Positions 1 through 6,599 of a stretch of DNA of 13,892 nucleotides are shown piece after piece. The translations under genes and the position numbers were made by a program. Position 1 is the stretch's first letter, and every line of letters begins with the position of its first letter. Source of the DNA: Microscillaceae bacterium (GTDB taxonomy: Bacteria > Bacteroidota > Bacteroidia > Cytophagales > Microscillaceae); NCBI GenBank assembly GCA_003449595.1, contig DMHB01000440.1:525-14416 (forward strand). The letters run 5' to 3'. The notes under the pieces were generated by a model, which was not told the DNA's origin, ran no database searches, and saw only the letters and a program-made list of their open reading frames with translations.

Positions 1-1
1 G

Positions 2-79
2 GTTACTCACATTCAAGTCCTTTGGACTTGGGAAATCCCGAAGGGATTGAATGTGAATAACTCCGTATGCAATTCGGAG
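2..79. repeat. Nested palindromic (multi-hairpin) dispersed-type repeat
   Basis: A long outer stem is formed by 2-16 and 47-61 (15 bp, one mismatch at 6/57). It encloses two perfect short hairpins. The first is AAGTCC-TTT-GGACTT at 15-29 and the second is AATCCC-GAA-GGGATT at 34-48. A third hairpin, CTCCG/CGGAG with a 9-base loop, follows immediately at 61-79. The whole folds as a cruciform or three-way junction plus a stem. There is no coding potential and no T-tract, so it is not a simple terminator. From memory, similar sequences recur in intergenic regions of Bacteroidota genomes, like REP elements. Only one copy is present here, so the dispersed nature is inferred. Confidence 0.6.
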
Positions 80-182
80 ATAAGAAGAGAGTAAAAGGAT
101 GACCAAGTGCCAATCATTTTTACGCCGTCTCGGCTGTTGTTTCACCTGACACAAATCAGCCACCTCCCTGCCCTACCTACTC

Positions 183-785
183 CTAGAAAGTGCTTGGATC
201 ATCCACAAATACCTGTGCCAGCTCAATGGTCAACCCGGGCAGTGTTTTCACTTCAAGATGGTGTAGTTTTGAATAAATTCCGGCTTGATAATACTTACCT
301 TTTTCATCTAACCAATACACGTGGATAGTGCCTACAGGATATACAATCCAATATTCTGCCACCCCAGCACTTTCATAAAGTTCAAACTTAATCCCGGTAT
401 CCTTGGCAGCCGTGCTGGGCGACACAATTTCGATGATGAGATCGGGCGCACCCAAGCAGCCTCTATCATCCAATTTGGCAGGGTCGCAAACTACGCAAAT
501 ATCGGGTTGGACTACTGTCGTGATTTGGTCTGCTTTACTATTGTCGGCTGCTTGGGCAGGAAGGCGCACATCGAAAGGCGCGAAGTAAACCTTACAAGGT
601 TTGTTTTTTAGGTATTGTGAAAAAATACTACTTAGCTCTCGTGCGATATCCTGGTGCTGTCTTTTGGGAGCTGGCGACATCCAGAATACTTGGCCACGAA
701 TAAGCTCCAAAGATTCTTCAAACTGCCATTGTAAGTAATCGGCATAAGAGTATAAGCGATTGAGATCAAGGATTGGTGTAGCCAT
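183..785 (-). CDS. Uma2 family (DUF820, PF05685) putative endonuclease
   Basis: This is a 200-residue protein with the pattern of the Uma2 family, a PD-(D/E)XK restriction-endonuclease-like fold that is very abundant in cyanobacteria and Bacteroidota but has little experimental characterisation. The conserved core is visible: an N-terminal 'Y..Y..W...' helix with a strand (about 14-36), PDICVVCD at 94-101 with acidic D95, and APDLIIEIVSPST at 113-125 carrying D115 and E119. These are followed by a helix with K133 and YxExAGVxEYWIV-like residues 137-148. The length is typical of the family. It starts with ATG at 783-785 and lies 51 bp downstream of umuD on the same strand, so the two may be cotranscribed. 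No obvious promoter or terminator is seen between them. The biological substrate is unknown, and nuclease activity is inferred from the fold only. Confidence 0.88.
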   Translation of the reverse strand: MATPILDLNRLYSYADYLQWQFEESLELIRGQVFWMSPAPKRQHQDIARELSSIFSQYLKNKPCKVYFAPFDVRLPAQAADNSKADQITTVVQPDICVVCDPAKLDDRGCLGAPDLIIEIVSPSTAAKDTGIKFELYESAGVAEYWIVYPVGTIHVYWLDEKGKYYQAGIYSKLHHLEVKTLPGLTIELAQVFVDDPSTF

Positions 786-836
786 AATTTTGTAACCTAT
801 TATGTTTTACTAATAAATATAAACCAAAATTGTGGC

Positions 837-1220
837 TCATACAACCCGATGGATGCAGTACACCACTACCCCCCAAATGGCAAAATCGCTGCCTTCGGGC
901 ACAGGGATAGGCGGATAGGCAGTGTTTTCGGGCAATAATCTATAGCCTTCAGCAGTATGCTCTAAGCGTTTCACCGTAAACTCGCCGTGCAAAATGGCAA
1001 TGACAACGTCACCCGACTTGGCTTTCAGCGCTTTATCGACAATCAGTACATCGCCGGAAAAAATACCGGCATCAATCATCGAATCGCCTTCCACACGCAC
1101 AAAATAGGTGGCTGATGGATGTCGGATAAGCTCTTTGTTGAGGTCGATGCCGGCTTCCATATAGCTTTCGGCAGGCGAAGGAAAACCGGCAGCCACGCGG
1201 GGTAATTCTGAAATCTTCAT
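837..1220 (-). CDS. umuD: UmuD-like S24 autoproteolytic subunit of translesion polymerase V
   Basis: This 127-residue protein matches UmuD of the LexA/S24 peptidase family. RecA-stimulated self-cleavage of UmuD gives UmuD', which partners UmuC in error-prone lesion bypass. The cleavage site is visible as AAG-FPSPA (A11-G12). The catalytic serine is S47 in GDSMI and the general-base lysine is K84 in VKR. The 37-residue spacing equals that of E. coli UmuD (S60/K97). There is no N-terminal helix-turn-helix, so it is not LexA. The ATG is at 1218-1220, preceded by a run of A (minus strand) rather than a Shine-Dalgarno. A near-match to the Bacteroidota -7 box (TAATTTTA, 1228-1235) lies just upstream. 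umuC, normally adjacent, is not present on either side. The downstream neighbour is a Uma2 nuclease. Confidence 0.93.
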   Translation of the reverse strand: MKISELPRVAAGFPSPAESYMEAGIDLNKELIRHPSATYFVRVEGDSMIDAGIFSGDVLIVDKALKAKSGDVVIAILHGEFTVKRLEHTAEGYRLLPENTAYPPIPVPEGSDFAIWGVVVYCIHRVV

Positions 1221-1258
1221 TTTTTTGTAAAATTAAGCTAAATTGTTTCTGTCTTGCT

Positions 1259-1293
1259 TGGTGTTGATAGGATTATACACCCCATCGACACCA
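1259..1293. promoter_or_regulatory. Inverted repeat between divergent umuD and carboxyltransferase genes
   Basis: TGGTGTTGAT (1259-1268) and ATCGACACCA (1284-1293) form 10-bp arms with one mismatch, separated by 15 bp. The element sits in the 113-bp divergent intergenic region, 39 bp from the umuD start and about 40 bp from the carboxyltransferase start. It could be an operator, for example for SOS control of umuD. I know of no established motif that it matches, so this is a candidate only. Confidence 0.35.
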
Positions 1294-1333
1294 CACTTGC
1301 ATCCATAAAGTTCAACAAAAAAGTATAAATCCG

Positions 1334-2884
1334 GTGGTAAAAAACGCACAAACTGCTTTAGAGAAACTGCAAAAATTGTCCCAAAAAGCCCTCGAAATGG
1401 GCGGGCAAGAAAAAATTGAGAAGCAACATAGCTTGGGCAGGCTTACCGCCCGCGAGCGCATCGCCAAGTTGTTAGACAGTGGCACTTTTGAAGAGCGTGG
1501 CCTGCTGGCACACAGCGATTTGCCCGAAGCCAAAGACAAAACCCCTGCCGACGGCAAAGTATGCGGCTTAGGGATGATCGACGGGCGCTGGGTAGGCATC
1601 ACTGCCGACGATGCCACCGTGTTGGCAGGAGCCGGCGGCAGAATTGGCTATCAAAAAGAATTTAAAACCCACTACTACGCCCAGAAAAAAGGTTTACCTT
1701 CTATTCATTTGGGCGACGGAGGCGGTGCGCGCATCCCCGATATTATGGGCGCTACCGGTATGATGACATTTGCCTACGACATTAGCCATCCGCCCCGACG
1801 GCGACGCACCCCGCTTATCGTAGCAATCATGGGCGAATGTTATGGTGGACCAACGTGGAAGGCTGCCAACGCCGACATTGTGATCCAAGTAAAAGGCAGC
1901 ACGATGGCCGTAACAGGACCGCCGGTTTTGCAAGCCGCCACCGGCGAAAAAGTAAGCAAAGAAGACTTGGGCGGGTGGAAAATGCACGCCGAAAAAACCG
2001 GCATCGTCGATTTGTTTGCCGAAGACGATGCCGACGCACTCAGGCTCATCCAAAAAGTATTGGGCTACCTGCCGAACAATTACCAAGAATTACCTCCTAA
2101 AGTCAAACCCCTGCCACCGTCCAAATTTAAGCAAAACAGGCTTTTGGAAGTGCTTCCCGACGATCCGCGCAAGCCGTATGATATGCACGAATTGCTCGAA
2201 ATGGTATTCGATACGCAAAGTATTTTAGAGCTAAAACCCTCTTATGATGGCAGTTTGATTACAGCTTTAGCCAGATTGGATGGCGAAGTAGTAGGCATTT
2301 TGGCCAACAATGCCAAGGTAAATGCCGGCGCTATGGGTGCTGGGGCGTGCGAAAAAGCTACCTCTTTTATCTGCCTTTGTGATAGTTTTCATATTCCGTT
2401 GATTTTTTTGCACGACACACCGGGTTTTTATGTCAGCAAAGCCGCCGAGGAAAAACAAATGCCGCTCAAAATTATGGGTTTTATCCAAGCCTTGCATTAT
2501 AGCACTGTGCCCCGTGTGTCGCTGATGGTGCGCAAGTCTTACGGAATGGCGCATTGCAATATGGTGGGAGCCAATATGGGGGCTGAGGTCGTACTGGCTT
2601 GGCCGCAAGCCGAAATTTCTTTTATGGCACCCGAAGTGGCAGCCAATGTAGTATTGGGACGAAAATTGGCACAAATGCCCAATGCAGAAGAGGTGAAAGC
2701 TGCTTTTTTGGCTGAGATGAACCAAATGAACGAGCCTTGGGAGGCCGCCGGTCGTAATTTGATTGATAAAATCATCGATCCACGCCAAACACGGCAAGAA
2801 CTGAGCAAAGCCTTACAAATTGCCCACGGCGGTGGTCAGCGCAAAAGCAAACGCCTGCTGGCCAATTGGCTCAAAGTGCTTTGA
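1334..2884 (+). CDS. Acyl-CoA carboxylase carboxyltransferase (beta) subunit, PccB/MCCC2-like
   Basis: This protein of 516 residues fits the carboxyltransferase subunit of biotin-dependent acyl-CoA carboxylases (propionyl-, methylcrotonyl- or related). These transfer CO2 from carboxybiotin to an acyl-CoA in the cytoplasm. Both crotonase-like halves are present. The N-terminal half has QHSLGRLTARERI (31-43), the first oxyanion-hole segment GDGGGARI (127-134) and GECYGGPTW (167-175). The C-terminal half has DTPGF (361-365), RKSYGMAH (400-407) and AWPQAEISFM (422-431). GGPTW and YGMA, instead of the usual GGAVY and YGGA, place it in a divergent PccB-like subgroup, so the acyl-CoA substrate cannot be assigned. 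The start is GTG at 1334; no ATG lies in frame upstream before the stop at 1268. No biotin carboxylase or biotin carrier gene is nearby, so its partner must be encoded elsewhere. Confidence 0.9.
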   Translation: MVKNAQTALEKLQKLSQKALEMGGQEKIEKQHSLGRLTARERIAKLLDSGTFEERGLLAHSDLPEAKDKTPADGKVCGLGMIDGRWVGITADDATVLAGAGGRIGYQKEFKTHYYAQKKGLPSIHLGDGGGARIPDIMGATGMMTFAYDISHPPRRRRTPLIVAIMGECYGGPTWKAANADIVIQVKGSTMAVTGPPVLQAATGEKVSKEDLGGWKMHAEKTGIVDLFAEDDADALRLIQKVLGYLPNNYQELPPKVKPLPPSKFKQNRLLEVLPDDPRKPYDMHELLEMVFDTQSILELKPSYDGSLITALARLDGEVVGILANNAKVNAGAMGAGACEKATSFICLCDSFHIPLIFLHDTPGFYVSKAAEEKQMPLKIMGFIQALHYSTVPRVSLMVRKSYGMAHCNMVGANMGAEVVLAWPQAEISFMAPEVAANVVLGRKLAQMPNAEEVKAAFLAEMNQMNEPWEAAGRNLIDKIIDPRQTRQELSKALQIAHGGGQRKSKRLLANWLKVL

Positions 2885-2913
2885 GTATTCGACTGTTTCA
2901 TCAGAAAAATATG

Positions 2914-2921
2914 TAATTTTG
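2914..2921 (+). promoter_or_regulatory. Candidate Bacteroidota -7 promoter box for the gtrA-like gene
   Basis: TAATTTTG is an exact match to the Bacteroidota TAnnTTTG -7 element, ending 22 bases before the ATG at 2944. This predicts a leader of about 15 nt. No convincing -33 TTTG is visible; TTTC at 2896 is too close. The placement in a 59-bp intergenic gap supports function. Confidence 0.5.
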
Positions 2922-2943
2922 GCGTTGATTTTCTATTTTATTT

Positions 2944-3375
2944 ATGACTTTTATTTTTCAAAGAATAGACCAGATACTTGAGAAATTTGTATCCATACCG
3001 GTTTATAGACAATTCATTCGTTTTGCGTTGGTAGGTTTTTTTTCGGCTGCTGTCGAAATTTCCTCTTTTACCCTATTGGCCAATGTGTTGAAAATAGACA
3101 ATTTGGTAGCCAACACCATTTCTTACTTGTTTACAGTGGTAATCAACTATATTCTGAGCAAGGCTTGGGTATTCGAATCGGGCAAATATAGCCCTCGGGT
3201 CGAGTTTTTGGCTTTTTGTTTGGTAGCAGCCTTGGGTTATGTCATTAATCAGACGGTATTTTGGTTGGTAGCTTATAAATTGGAACTTTGGAACGTGTTA
3301 GCCAAAGTATTGGCGATTGGAACAGTAGTAATGTGGAATTTTTTCTTAAAAAAATTCGTAGTTTTTAAAGGTTAG
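2944..3375 (+). CDS. GtrA family four-helix membrane protein
   Basis: This is a 143-residue integral membrane protein of the GtrA/DPMS-associated family (PF04138). Members are small four-helix inner-membrane proteins linked to translocating polyprenyl-phosphate sugars for surface polysaccharide or teichoic-acid modification. The predicted helices lie at about 24-46, 53-73, 87-111 and 116-135. The family features are visible: the opening QFIRFALVGFFSAAVE (23-38), the N-x-S-Y helix 2 with NYILSKAWVF (68-77), and the terminal WNFFLKKFVVF (131-141). The length is typical. It has its own -7 box. No glycosyltransferase accompanies it, unlike the gtrA-gtrB pairs. The two following plus-strand genes begin within 60 bp of their predecessors and may be cotranscribed. 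The function here is unassigned beyond the family. Confidence 0.9.
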   Translation: MTFIFQRIDQILEKFVSIPVYRQFIRFALVGFFSAAVEISSFTLLANVLKIDNLVANTISYLFTVVINYILSKAWVFESGKYSPRVEFLAFCLVAALGYVINQTVFWLVAYKLELWNVLAKVLAIGTVVMWNFFLKKFVVFKG

Positions 3376-3417
3376 CTGGTCAAGTTTTTATTTTTGAGCA
3401 ACAAAGCATATTTGCCT

Positions 3418-3858
3418 ATGCCATTTCCTTGGGAGAAATATACTATTAATTTACCGGTAGTTTACGAAACTGAAAAGATTGTATTTTATGTCAGTGAAGA
3501 GCAATCTTTGTTAATTAGCATTGCCAAGGATTTCTCTCCTGACGATGAATACAGGATGAATATGCAGAGCTGTTTGGACAATTGCCAAAAGTTCGTGATA
3601 AAAAACATCATCTTTGAATCTACCAAATTTAGAGGAACCAGTCCTGAAAACCAAAAATGGGTTACTGATTACTTCACACCCAAATTGGTTGAATTAGGCA
3701 TTTTGAATGTGGCACTGGTTTATCCCAGCGATATATTTGGTAAATATACTTTGGTTACGATGGCGCGTGGTTCCGGTGATAGAGGGTTATCTATCAACTT
3801 TTTTGATGACATTGACAAAGCCCATCAATGGATTATGGCGCAGCAAAATGAGCTATAG
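3418..3858 (+). CDS. Hypothetical protein, possible SpoIIAA/STAS-like fold
   Basis: This is a soluble protein of 146 residues from the ATG at 3418. A TTG at 3394 would add eight residues but is a weaker choice. I do not recognise a named family. The arrangement resembles the SpoIIAA-like/STAS small alpha/beta domain common in Bacteroidota. It has a strand pair near the N-terminus (VVYET, IVFYV) and LLISIAKDFSPDDEYR, then a conserved-looking strand-helix unit 'KFVIKNIIFESTKF.G'. After that come W81 followed by a helix, LNVALVYPSDIFG (about 96-108), and a C-terminal 'FFDDIDKAHQWI' (about 128-139). There is no signal peptide and no membrane segment. It lies between a GtrA protein and a MoxR ATPase (59-bp gap to the latter), with no clear promoter of its own. 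The fold assignment is inference, so the product is best called hypothetical. Confidence 0.7.
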   Translation: MPFPWEKYTINLPVVYETEKIVFYVSEEQSLLISIAKDFSPDDEYRMNMQSCLDNCQKFVIKNIIFESTKFRGTSPENQKWVTDYFTPKLVELGILNVALVYPSDIFGKYTLVTMARGSGDRGLSINFFDDIDKAHQWIMAQQNEL

Positions 3859-3917
3859 TGCTGTGTGGAGTATTGTGCTATCTTGCTATTTCCGTCGATT
3901 ATTGAATTATCCCCTCT

Positions 3918-4883
3918 ATGTTTGAAAACAGAATTGATTTAAGCCAACTACATCAGCAAACCACACAGATCAAACAACTGCTACAACAGGTCATTGTGGG
4001 TCAAGATGAGATGATTGATTTGATGCTGACAGCTTTGTTGGCCGATGGACACATACTGCTGGAGGGAATGCCCGGGTTGGCCAAAACCCTGACTGCCAAG
4101 CTTTTTGCAAAATCATTGGCGGTCGAATTTGCCCGTATTCAATTTACGCCAGACCTAATGCCCTCCGATGTACTGGGTACTTCGGTTTTCAATCCCAAAA
4201 CTGTCGATTTTGAGTTCAAGTCCGGACCTATTTTTGCCAACATTGTCTTGATCGATGAAATCAACCGGTCGCCGGCCAAAACCCAATCGGCGTTGTTTGA
4301 AGCCATGGAAGAAAAGCAGGTGAGCATTGATGGCACTACTTATCCACTACCGCCTCCATTTATGGTATTGGCTACGCAAAATCCTGTAGATCAAGAAGGT
4401 ACATACCGTTTGCCGGAAGCACAATTAGACCGTTTTTTATTCAAAATTGTATTAGACTACCCCAGTTTAGAGGAAGAAATCGGTATTTTGAACCGAGCCA
4501 ATACGCAACAATTGGCCAATCCCTTGGAAAGTATGCAAGCCGTTTTGCAAGTTGAACAATTGATAGAGTTCAGACAACTAACCCAACAAGTACACATTGA
4601 AGCTGCCTTGTTGGAATATATTGCCAAAATCACCAACCAAACCCGCAATCATTTAAGCTTATACGTGGGTGCCTCGCCACGTGCGTCGCTGGCGTTGTTG
4701 AATGCCTCCAAAGCTTGGGCGGCTTTGCAAGGTCGTGATTTTGTCATTCCAGAAGATATTCAACGCATAGCCCCTGCCGTATTGCAACATAGGCTACTGC
4801 TTACCCCCGAAAAAGAAATGGAGGGTGTTTCCATCAAAGATTTAGTGCTTCAAATCACCCACAGTGTTGAGGTGCCCCGATGA
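3918..4883 (+). CDS. MoxR family AAA+ ATPase
   Basis: This cytoplasmic AAA+ ATPase has 321 residues, typical for the MoxR subgroup. MoxR proteins act as chaperones that mature or activate partner complexes, usually VWA-domain proteins. The motifs in order are: VGQDEMID (27-34), Walker A GMPGLAKT (50-57), Walker B LIDEINR (111-117), and the MoxR signature FEAMEEKQV (127-135). Sensor 1 is ATQNPVDQEGTYRLPEAQLDR (152-172). The sensor-2 region is GASPRAS (251-257), followed by the lid helices to the end. All catalytic residues appear intact. In Bacteroidota the gene is usually followed by DUF58 and batA/batB VWA genes. Here it is followed only by a convergent gene whose stop is 11 bp away. The ATG at 3918 has no strong upstream Shine-Dalgarno. 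The real partner is therefore unclear; the small protein immediately upstream is a candidate by position only. Confidence 0.93.
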   Translation: MFENRIDLSQLHQQTTQIKQLLQQVIVGQDEMIDLMLTALLADGHILLEGMPGLAKTLTAKLFAKSLAVEFARIQFTPDLMPSDVLGTSVFNPKTVDFEFKSGPIFANIVLIDEINRSPAKTQSALFEAMEEKQVSIDGTTYPLPPPFMVLATQNPVDQEGTYRLPEAQLDRFLFKIVLDYPSLEEEIGILNRANTQQLANPLESMQAVLQVEQLIEFRQLTQQVHIEAALLEYIAKITNQTRNHLSLYVGASPRASLALLNASKAWAALQGRDFVIPEDIQRIAPAVLQHRLLLTPEKEMEGVSIKDLVLQITHSVEVPR

Positions 4884-4894
4884 TATGGGCTGTT

Positions 4895-5737
4895 TCAGCG
4901 GAGTGAAAAAATATGAATGGCTTTTGAAGTAGTAACTAACAAGTGTTTTTCCAACAAAGCTGCTTGCAACACACCTTTTATAGGAATGCTGAACTCCCAT
5001 TGTCGTTGCTGAGCGTTGTATAAGTGGATGGTTTTGAGGAAATTACCTTCCAAATAATACAATTCTTCATTCCGAATACCCACAAAGTTTGTATTTTTGA
5101 GTTCGACCTTCTTTTTGAAATTGCCCAGATTGTCGAAAATTAACACGCCGCTGTTTACATCGTGTAAAAAAACCAAATTCTGATACTCACGCATCCACAC
5201 AATATTGTAGCCCGTAGGGTCTAACAACAAATCTAAGGCAGTATTCACCATCGGTTGGTTGGTGTTTTTAGCATACTTTTTCAGGCTAAAATCTACCTCA
5301 TCCATTAGCCAAATACTACTCCCGTCTTGTGCCAAAGTGGCTATGCGTGCAAAACCAACCATATTGGGGTCGATTGCATAGGCAGATTGTTCGTTCAAGA
5401 ATCGATCTAAAAACAAACAGTTTTGCAGTTCTTTGTAAAAAACAAAAACAAGCATTGTCGGCCAAGCTTCTACCAAAGAAATAGCCCCTAATCGTTGTGG
5501 CGAAAACACCAACTGTACCTTGCCTACACTGTCGTACTTGGTAATAACCCCATCCTCAAAACCTATATAGACAAAATCATTTTTATCGACCGAAAGCGAA
5601 ACCGGTGTAGAACTGATAGGGACTTGGCTGTGTAAGATAAGTTGGGGGGACGATTGTGGCCAAGCAGCAAGGCTGTAAAGCCAAGCCACGACACCCAGCA
5701 GCTTCCCCCCTACCCTATTTGTCGTAAAGGGCTGCAT
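4895..5737 (-). CDS. Secreted hypothetical protein, beta-propeller-like
   Basis: This protein has 280 residues from ATG 5737-5735. A TTG four codons upstream at 5749, directly abutting the stop of the preceding gene, is an alternative start. The N-terminus looks like a signal peptide: basic residues R8 and K12, hydrophobic 13-26, and a likely cleavage near AAW-PQS. The mature part is beta-rich with repeated strand motifs such as DKNDFVYIGFEDGVITKYDS, DGSSIWLMDEVDFSLKKY, NLVFLHDVNSGVLIFDNLG and NEELYYLEGN. These resemble the blades of a six-bladed (NHL/YVTN-like) propeller. I recall similar conserved proteins of unknown function across Bacteroidota. No catalytic motif is visible. It is the last gene of a three-gene minus-strand cluster and probably acts in the periplasm or outer envelope. 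Its function is unknown. Confidence 0.75.
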   Translation of the reverse strand: MQPFTTNRVGGKLLGVVAWLYSLAAWPQSSPQLILHSQVPISSTPVSLSVDKNDFVYIGFEDGVITKYDSVGKVQLVFSPQRLGAISLVEAWPTMLVFVFYKELQNCLFLDRFLNEQSAYAIDPNMVGFARIATLAQDGSSIWLMDEVDFSLKKYAKNTNQPMVNTALDLLLDPTGYNIVWMREYQNLVFLHDVNSGVLIFDNLGNFKKKVELKNTNFVGIRNEELYYLEGNFLKTIHLYNAQQRQWEFSIPIKGVLQAALLEKHLLVTTSKAIHIFSLR

Positions 5738-5749
5738 CAATAGCTTCAA

Positions 5750-6142
5750 TTACTTCTCACGCAAGTAATAAATTAAAAATCCAAGGGCAAATATCCCGTG
5801 AACTACCGCCACAGTATATAAAGAAGGATCTACCGAAGCATTGAGTAGCTCGGCAATGGTAAGCAAGGTATGGAATACAAACATCGTAAGCAGCCCACGC
5901 ACCAGCAATTCGTATTCGTGGGTATTGGTCAACAAATGTACGCTGAAGTAGGCAACAGTGATGGCGGCGCAACCATAAGTGCGAATCCAAATCAACGTTT
6001 GGGGGGAGGCGTTTTCAAACCCGGGAACTGCCTGAGGGGCTATGAAGAACAAAATGCCCAAGCCACCTTCAAAAAGGATATTGGCAATCAGTAATAGTAC
6101 CATAAAATAAGAAGTGTTTAGTTTATTGTGAAATGAATACAC
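5750..6142 (-). CDS. Four-helix hypothetical integral membrane protein
   Basis: This is a 130-residue hydrophobic protein with four predicted membrane helices at about 12-36, 49-72, 81-101 and 107-127. The interhelix loops are short and the tail is basic (LREK). It has small polar or charged residues within the helices (E25, R54, H69, R82, H91, E98, H115), as seen in DUF-type small membrane proteins of Bacteroidota. I cannot assign a named family. The ATG at 6142 lies 16 bp after the stop of the CHY zinc-finger gene. Its own stop touches the region of the beta-propeller start, so the three genes are probably one transcript. No enzymatic motif is visible. Confidence 0.7.
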   Translation of the reverse strand: MYSFHNKLNTSYFMVLLLIANILFEGGLGILFFIAPQAVPGFENASPQTLIWIRTYGCAAITVAYFSVHLLTNTHEYELLVRGLLTMFVFHTLLTIAELLNASVDPSLYTVAVVHGIFALGFLIYYLREK

Positions 6143-6158
6143 AATGCTAATAAAAAAA

Positions 6159-6545
6159 TTATAATCCTGATGCGGTATCCGGCTTGTTTTGTGAAAAGTT
6201 TTCCGGCTGATTTACCTCAAAATAGAGATGATAATGCAAACTACAACGTGGGTTGAACTGGGCTTGGCAGTGTGGGCAGCAGGCTTGTGCATCGAAATAG
6301 GCTTGTATGCTTATTTCTTGGTAACAATTGCCACAGAGAATGGCCGGAGTATCGAAAGCATCGGCGGGCCATACTTCTGCCGGATGACCTGCTTCTTCTT
6401 CGTGGCATTGATAACAGGGATAATACACCCCGCAGCACTTGAATTTGATGGCTATGATGTCGAGGGGCGAATGGTAATGGCTACAACGGGTATGTGCGTC
6501 GACCAGTTTGCCACGTAGTACAATAGTAGGTTTGGAAGGATTCAT
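6159..6545 (-). CDS. CHY-type zinc finger protein
   Basis: This is a 128-residue cytoplasmic protein with a CHY zinc-finger domain (PF05495). The domain is named from its C-x-H-Y start and is also found in yeast Hot13 and plant and animal RCHY1-type proteins. The ligands visible in order are C21 and H23 in CSHYHSPLDIIAIKF, C37/C38, C44, C47 and H48 in YYPCYQCHEE, and H54. They continue with C71 and C74 in CGNC, C89/C90 and C93 in CCPHC, and C101 and H104 in NPRCSLH. This is enough for about three zinc ions. It is a stand-alone domain with no RING or ubiquitin-related part. In bacteria its role is unknown; zinc handling or redox protection is only a guess from the eukaryotic homologues. It starts with ATG 6543-6545, directly after the mnmA terminator, and leads the minus-strand cluster with the membrane and propeller genes. 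Confidence 0.87.
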   Translation of the reverse strand: MNPSKPTIVLRGKLVDAHTRCSHYHSPLDIIAIKFKCCGVYYPCYQCHEEEAGHPAEVWPADAFDTPAILCGNCYQEISIQAYFDAQACCPHCQAQFNPRCSLHYHLYFEVNQPENFSQNKPDTASGL

Positions 6546-6550
6546 TGTAA

Positions 6551-6588
6551 AAAGTAAAAAGCGCTGCTAAAAATTATTTAACAGCGCC
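6551..6588 (-). terminator. Intrinsic terminator of mnmA
   Basis: On the minus strand the arms GCGCTG (6587-6582) and CAGCGC (6566-6561) form a 6-bp perfect stem. It extends after one mismatch by a 4-bp A/T stem with a 5-base loop. It is followed by a T-rich tract (TTTTTACTTT). It begins 12 bases after the mnmA stop and ends just before the CHY gene start at 6545. Confidence 0.7.
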
Positions 6589-6599
6589 CAAAGTAAAAA

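Noticed and set aside
2..79. Possible single CRISPR repeat
   Set aside because: There is only one unit, no regularly spaced second copy and no cas genes; the nested stems are unlike a CRISPR repeat.
107..328. 73-codon plus-strand open frame and further short frames antisense to the Uma2 gene
   Set aside because: They overlap a well-supported protein family on the other strand, show no recognisable composition or motif, and are shadow frames.
1694..2086. Minus-strand open frames inside the carboxyltransferase gene, up to 176 codons (also 2267-2797)
   Set aside because: The plus-strand gene is intact and family-typical throughout. The antisense frames have biased His/Cys-rich composition expected from reverse complement of coding DNA.
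6228..6518. 96-codon plus-strand frame with hydrophobic stretch, opposite the CHY gene
   Set aside because: Its apparent membrane segments arise from the complement of the cysteine/histidine-rich zinc-finger codons, and the CHY ligand pattern on the minus strand is decisive.
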